A stretch of DNA of 8,846 nucleotides from RUG11247 sp050945995 (GTDB lineage: Bacteria; Bacillota; Clostridia; Christensenellales; Aristaeellaceae), in NCBI GenBank assembly GCA_050945995.1, contig JBMNUA010000096.1:1-8846 (forward strand), given 5' to 3'. The notes beneath the pieces were generated by a model. The model was not told the DNA's origin. It worked only from the letters and a program-made list of their open reading frames with translations, and made no database searches. A program made the translations under genes and the position numbers. This document shows positions 6,314 through 8,846 of the stretch, in pieces (positions within the stretch are counted from its first letter, which is position 1; each line of letters starts with the position of its first letter).

Positions 6314-7744
6314 TTATACATGCACCTGCGCGTCCGCACCGATGAAATCCCGGTTCGCCTCGAGCACGGGTGCGATCTGCTCCTCTAAAAACGTCCGCGT
6401 CTGCTCGGGCGCGAGCCCCACAAACGCGCGCACGTCCAATAGCTCCGCTATCGCCGCGTCGTCCAACTGAAACCGCGCGTCGCCCTTCAGCCGCGCGATC
6501 AAATCGTTCTCCCCGCCCTCGAGCTTCACGCGCTTGGTCGCCTCCAGGGAGTGCAGGCGAATCGCCTCGTGCAATTCCTGCCTGTCCCCGCCGCGCGCGA
6601 CCGCGCGCATGAGGATGTTCTCCGTCGCGAGAAAGGGCAACTCCTCCATCAGGTGTTTGCGCATCACCGCCGGGTACACGCGGCAGCCGGTGATGATGTT
6701 GATGGCGAGCGTCAGTATCGCATCGCACGCGAGGAACGCCTCGGGGATGGCGATGCGGCGGTTCGCAGAATCGTCGAGCGTGCGCTCGAGCCACTGCGTC
6801 GCCGCGGTGATCGCGGGGTTCTGCGCGTCCGCAATCACATAGCGCGCAAGCGCGGTGATCCGCTCGGCGCGCATGGGGTTTCGCTTGTACGCCATCGCGG
6901 ACGAGCCGACCTGCCCCGCCTCAAACGGTTCGTCAAATTCCTTTAAGTGCGACAACAGCCGCAAGTCCGTCGCCATCTTCGACGCCGACTGCGCGATGCC
7001 CGAGAGCACATTGACGATAAACGAATCGACCTTGCGCGAATACGTCTGCCCGGAGACGTGCACGCAGCCGGAGAACCCCGCCTTGCGCGCGATCATGCGC
7101 TCCAATTCCTCCACCTTCCGGCGATCGCCCTCAAACAGCGAAAGAAAGCTCGCGCCCGTGCCCGTCGTGCCCTTGCAGCCGAGCAGCTTGAGGTTGGAAA
7201 GCTCGAAATCGAGCCGATCCAAATCCATCAAAAAATCCTGCGCCCACAAGGTCGCGCGCTTGCCCAAGGTCGTGGGCTGCGCCGCCTGAAAATGCGTGTA
7301 GGCGAGCGTCGCGGTGTCCGCATGCGCGCCCGCAAAATCGCCCAAGGCCGCAATCGCGGTGACGAGCAGCCGCTTGACATGCAACAGCCCCTCGCGCATC
7401 TGGATCACATCCGTGTTGTCGCACACATAGCAGGAGGTCGCGCCCAAGTGGATGATCGGCTTTGCCGCCGGGCAGAGGTCGCCATACGCGTGCAAATGCG
7501 CCATCACATCGTGGCGCAATTTCTCCTCGTAGTCCGCGACGCGCGCGTAGTCGATGTCCGAGACGTGCGCGCGCATCTGCGCGATCTGCTCGTCGGTGAT
7601 CGCAAGCCCAAGCGCCTGCTGCGCCTCCGCCAGCGCGATCCACAATTTTCGCCACGTCGAGAACTTAAAATCGGGCGAAAAAATACGGCGCATCTGCCGG
7701 GAAGCATACCGTTGACCCAGTGGGCTTTCGTAATTGTCCTTCAT
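6314..7744 (-). CDS. purB: Adenylosuccinate lyase (long form resembling the animal enzyme)
   Basis: Catalyses two steps of purine synthesis: SAICAR to AICAR plus fumarate, and adenylosuccinate to AMP plus fumarate. 476 residues of the fumarase/aspartase superfamily. Visible conserved segments are RHDVMAH (77-83, His78), IIHLGATSCYVCDNTD (97-112), THFQAAQ (150-156, general-acid His151), the mobile signature loop GSSAMAYKRNPMRAE (280-294, catalytic Ser282), and RTLDDSANRR (321-330). The spacing and many segments resemble the roughly 480-residue human-type enzyme more than the shorter (about 430) Bacillus type, judged from memory. In two active-site motifs the usual proline is alanine (THFQPAQ to THFQAAQ; SAMPYKRN to SAMAYKRN). 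The ATG at 7744 has AAGGAG seven bases upstream; an in-frame upstream start at 7762 would consume that site. First gene of the four-gene operon. Confidence 0.95.
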   Translation of the reverse strand: MKDNYESPLGQRYASRQMRRIFSPDFKFSTWRKLWIALAEAQQALGLAITDEQIAQMRAHVSDIDYARVADYEEKLRHDVMAHLHAYGDLCPAAKPIIHLGATSCYVCDNTDVIQMREGLLHVKRLLVTAIAALGDFAGAHADTATLAYTHFQAAQPTTLGKRATLWAQDFLMDLDRLDFELSNLKLLGCKGTTGTGASFLSLFEGDRRKVEELERMIARKAGFSGCVHVSGQTYSRKVDSFIVNVLSGIAQSASKMATDLRLLSHLKEFDEPFEAGQVGSSAMAYKRNPMRAERITALARYVIADAQNPAITAATQWLERTLDDSANRRIAIPEAFLACDAILTLAINIITGCRVYPAVMRKHLMEELPFLATENILMRAVARGGDRQELHEAIRLHSLEATKRVKLEGGENDLIARLKGDARFQLDDAAIAELLDVRAFVGLAPEQTRTFLEEQIAPVLEANRDFIGADAQVHV

Positions 7745-7773
7745 GCCGCGTCTCCTTTTCAAGGGATACCTTC

Positions 7774-7802
7774 ATTATAGTCCCATGCACCGCCGATTTC
7801 AA
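7774..7802 (-). promoter_or_regulatory. Sigma-A-type promoter of the purB-ABC-F-ugd-dehydrogenase operon
   Basis: TTGAAA (7802-7797), a 17-bp spacer and a perfect TATAAT (7779-7774) on the minus strand. Transcription would start near 7767 and give a leader of about 23 nt before the ATG at 7744, leaving room for the ribosome site but not for a riboswitch. Its -35 box stands 16 bp from the -35 box of the divergent aldo/keto reductase promoter. Confidence 0.82.
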
Positions 7803-7818
7803 GCGCGCGCCGCGTTTT

Positions 7819-7847
7819 TTGACAACCCATCACATCCGTGGTAAAAT
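7819..7847 (+). promoter_or_regulatory. Sigma-A-type promoter of the aldo/keto reductase gene
   Basis: TTGACA (7819-7824), a 17-bp spacer and TAAAAT (7842-7847). The start would lie near 7854, giving a leader of about 46 nt. It is back to back with the purB promoter; a regulator bound to the GC-rich stretch 7803-7818 could reach both. Confidence 0.8.
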
Positions 7848-7855
7848 GGGGAAAA

Positions 7856-7874
7856 CTGGGGGCATGTCCCCCGG
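7856..7874 (+). promoter_or_regulatory. Hairpin at the 5' end of the aldo/keto reductase leader
   Basis: GGGGG (7858-7862) pairs with CCCCC (7868-7872) around a CATGT loop, extended by a G-U and a C-G pair to 7856/7874. It would form within a few bases of the predicted transcript start and well before the ribosome site at 7888-7893. A stable 5' hairpin often slows mRNA decay; the symmetry could instead be a protein-binding site. No T-tract follows, so it is not a terminator. Confidence 0.5.
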
Positions 7875-7899
7875 AAACCCTACGAATGGAGGGATTTTT

Positions 7900-8751
7900 A
7901 TGGCAACGGTCAAACAACACTACGAGCTTTCCAACAAGGTGCGCATCCCGAGCGTCGGCTTCGGCACATGGCAGGTGGAAAACGGAGAGACCGCCGAGGG
8001 CGCGGTCGCCGAAGCGCTCAAAGCCGGCTACCGCCACATCGACACCGCCGCGGCATACGGCAACGAGAAAAGCGTGGGCATCGCCGTGCGGGAAAGCGGC
8101 ATCCCCCGCGCCGAAATTTTTGTGACGAGCAAACTGCAAAACCCCATGCACGGGTATGAGAACACGGTTGCCGCGTTCGAGCAGACGATGGAGAACCTCG
8201 GCATGGACTACCTCGACCTCTATCTCATCCATTGGCCCAACCCCGCGAAATACCGCGACCATTGGCAGGAGGCGAACGCCGGCACTTGGAAGGCGTTTGA
8301 GGAGTTCTACCGCGCCGGGCGCATCCGCGCCATCGGCGTGAGCAACTTCCGCGTGCACCATCTGCAGGAGTTGGAAAAGACGCAGACCATCGCGCCGATG
8401 GTCAACCAAATCCGCCTCTGCCCGGGCGATACCCAGGACGAGGTCGTCGATTACTGCCGCGCAAAGGGCATACTGCTCGAGGCGTACAGCCCGCTGGGGC
8501 TGGGGCAAATCTTCGATGTGCCGGAGATGAAGGCGCTCGCCGAGAAGTACGGGCGATCCATCGCACAAATCTGCATCCGCTGGAGTCTGGAGCGCGGCTA
8601 CCTGCCGCTGCCCAAGTCCGTGACACCCGCGCGCATCCGCGAGAATTTGGATGTGTTTGATTTCGAGCTGTCCGACGACGATGTCGAGATGATCGCAAAC
8701 CTCAAGGGCTGCTGCGGCTACTCCTCCGATCCGGATCAAACGACGTTCTAA
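7900..8751 (+). CDS. Aldo/keto reductase (NADPH-dependent)
   Basis: Cytoplasmic (beta/alpha)8-barrel oxidoreductase that reduces aldehydes or ketones to alcohols with NADPH; the physiological substrate is unknown. 283 residues, normal for bacterial members related to 2,5-diketo-D-gluconate reductases. The catalytic tetrad is complete: Asp48 and Tyr53 (HIDTAAAYGNE), Lys78 (TSKLQN), His111 (LIHWP). Cofactor contacts are Ser148-Asn149 (GVSNF), Gln170 (VNQ), Tyr196 (AYSPLG) and the 2'-phosphate motif KSVTPAR (239-245). One oddity is VNQIRLCPG (168-176), where many relatives read VNQ-[IV]-E-x-H-P. The ATG at 7900 is fixed by GGAGGG at 7888-7893, six bases upstream; the frame is open further left but lacks a start with a ribosome site. 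A single-gene unit, divergent from purB, followed by a hairpin at 8774. Confidence 0.93.
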   Translation: MATVKQHYELSNKVRIPSVGFGTWQVENGETAEGAVAEALKAGYRHIDTAAAYGNEKSVGIAVRESGIPRAEIFVTSKLQNPMHGYENTVAAFEQTMENLGMDYLDLYLIHWPNPAKYRDHWQEANAGTWKAFEEFYRAGRIRAIGVSNFRVHHLQELEKTQTIAPMVNQIRLCPGDTQDEVVDYCRAKGILLEAYSPLGLGQIFDVPEMKALAEKYGRSIAQICIRWSLERGYLPLPKSVTPARIRENLDVFDFELSDDDVEMIANLKGCCGYSSDPDQTTF

Positions 8752-8773
8752 TCATAACCGATATCAATAAATG

Positions 8774-8794
8774 AGGGGCGGATAATCCGCCCCT
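8774..8794. terminator. Hairpin after the aldo/keto reductase, probable terminator
   Basis: AGGGGCGG (8774-8781) pairs perfectly with CCGCCCCT (8787-8794) around ATAAT, 22 bases after the stop codon. The strong GC stem and position suit a terminator, but only TT follows before AGACTATAATC, so release may be inefficient. The remaining bases 8795-8846 show no supportable gene. Confidence 0.6.
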
Positions 8795-8846
8795 TAGACT
8801 ATAATCGACAAACCTCGTTTCCTCCTCGGGGATGCATGAAGGGGCT

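Noticed and set aside
5465..6388. Plus-strand open frame of about 300 codons opposite the ABC-F gene
   Set aside because: Same reason: arginine/alanine/leucine-biased shadow of conserved ATPase codons.
6947..7780. Plus-strand open frame opposite purB
   Set aside because: Antisense to highly conserved adenylosuccinate lyase motifs, no ribosome site and no domain.
7759..8739. Minus-strand open frame of about 326 codons opposite the aldo/keto reductase
   Set aside because: Antisense mirror of a gene with a complete catalytic tetrad; its translation shows no recognisable domain, and it would run across both mapped promoters.
8800..8805. TATAAT at the right edge as a promoter
   Set aside because: The bases 17 bp upstream are inside the GC-rich terminator stem and do not resemble a -35 box.

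Overview
The window reads as a chromosomal segment of a GC-rich, anaerobic-looking Firmicute, most likely a clostridial lineage. This is inferred from four canonical sigma-A-type promoters (TTGACT/TTGACA/TTGAAA with exact 17-bp spacers), strong GGAGG-type ribosome binding sites, a tRNA-Thr with encoded CCA, and a CapA/YveK-like polysaccharide co-polymerase. No 16S rRNA or taxonomic marker is present, so the assignment is soft. Codon use is strongly GC-biased (GCG, CGC) and fairly even across the genes. I see no insertion sequence, phage gene or CRISPR array.

Layout from left to right. (1) Positions 1-1538, minus strand: a two-gene start of a surface-polysaccharide operon. A membrane-anchored protein with Ig-like repeats (747-1538) is followed one base later by a Wzz/CapA-type chain-length determinant (745 down to the window edge, incomplete). 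Their promoter is at 1628-1656. (2) Positions 1539-2057: about 500 bases without a gene. They hold that promoter, an 11-bp perfect inverted repeat with nested pairing just upstream of it, three copies of a GGTTACA core, and the promoter of the tRNA. (3) 2058-2133, plus strand: tRNA-Thr(GGT), followed at once by a 15-bp-stem terminator that also faces the operon arriving from the right. (4) 2215-7744, minus strand: four tightly packed genes, read in the order adenylosuccinate lyase (purB), ABC-F ATPase, UDP-glucose 6-dehydrogenase (ugd), D-2-hydroxyacid dehydrogenase (glycerate dehydrogenase-like). They are driven by a TTGAAA-N17-TATAAT promoter. (5) 7900-8751, plus strand: an aldo/keto reductase fired divergently from its own TTGACA-N17-TAAAAT promoter, followed by a hairpin at 8774-8794.

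How they fit together. Ugd makes UDP-glucuronate, a precursor for acidic capsule or exopolysaccharide, so its closeness to the polysaccharide operon is plausible biology, although the two are separate transcription units. The other operon members (purine synthesis, a translation-associated ABC-F ATPase, an NAD(P)-dependent hydroxyacid dehydrogenase) have no obvious shared pathway. The parts that merit a second look are the Ig-like protein coupled to the chain-length determinant, and the structured repeat-bearing intergenic region upstream of it. The rest looks like ordinary housekeeping DNA; I do not see a clear new defence, mobile or metabolic system.
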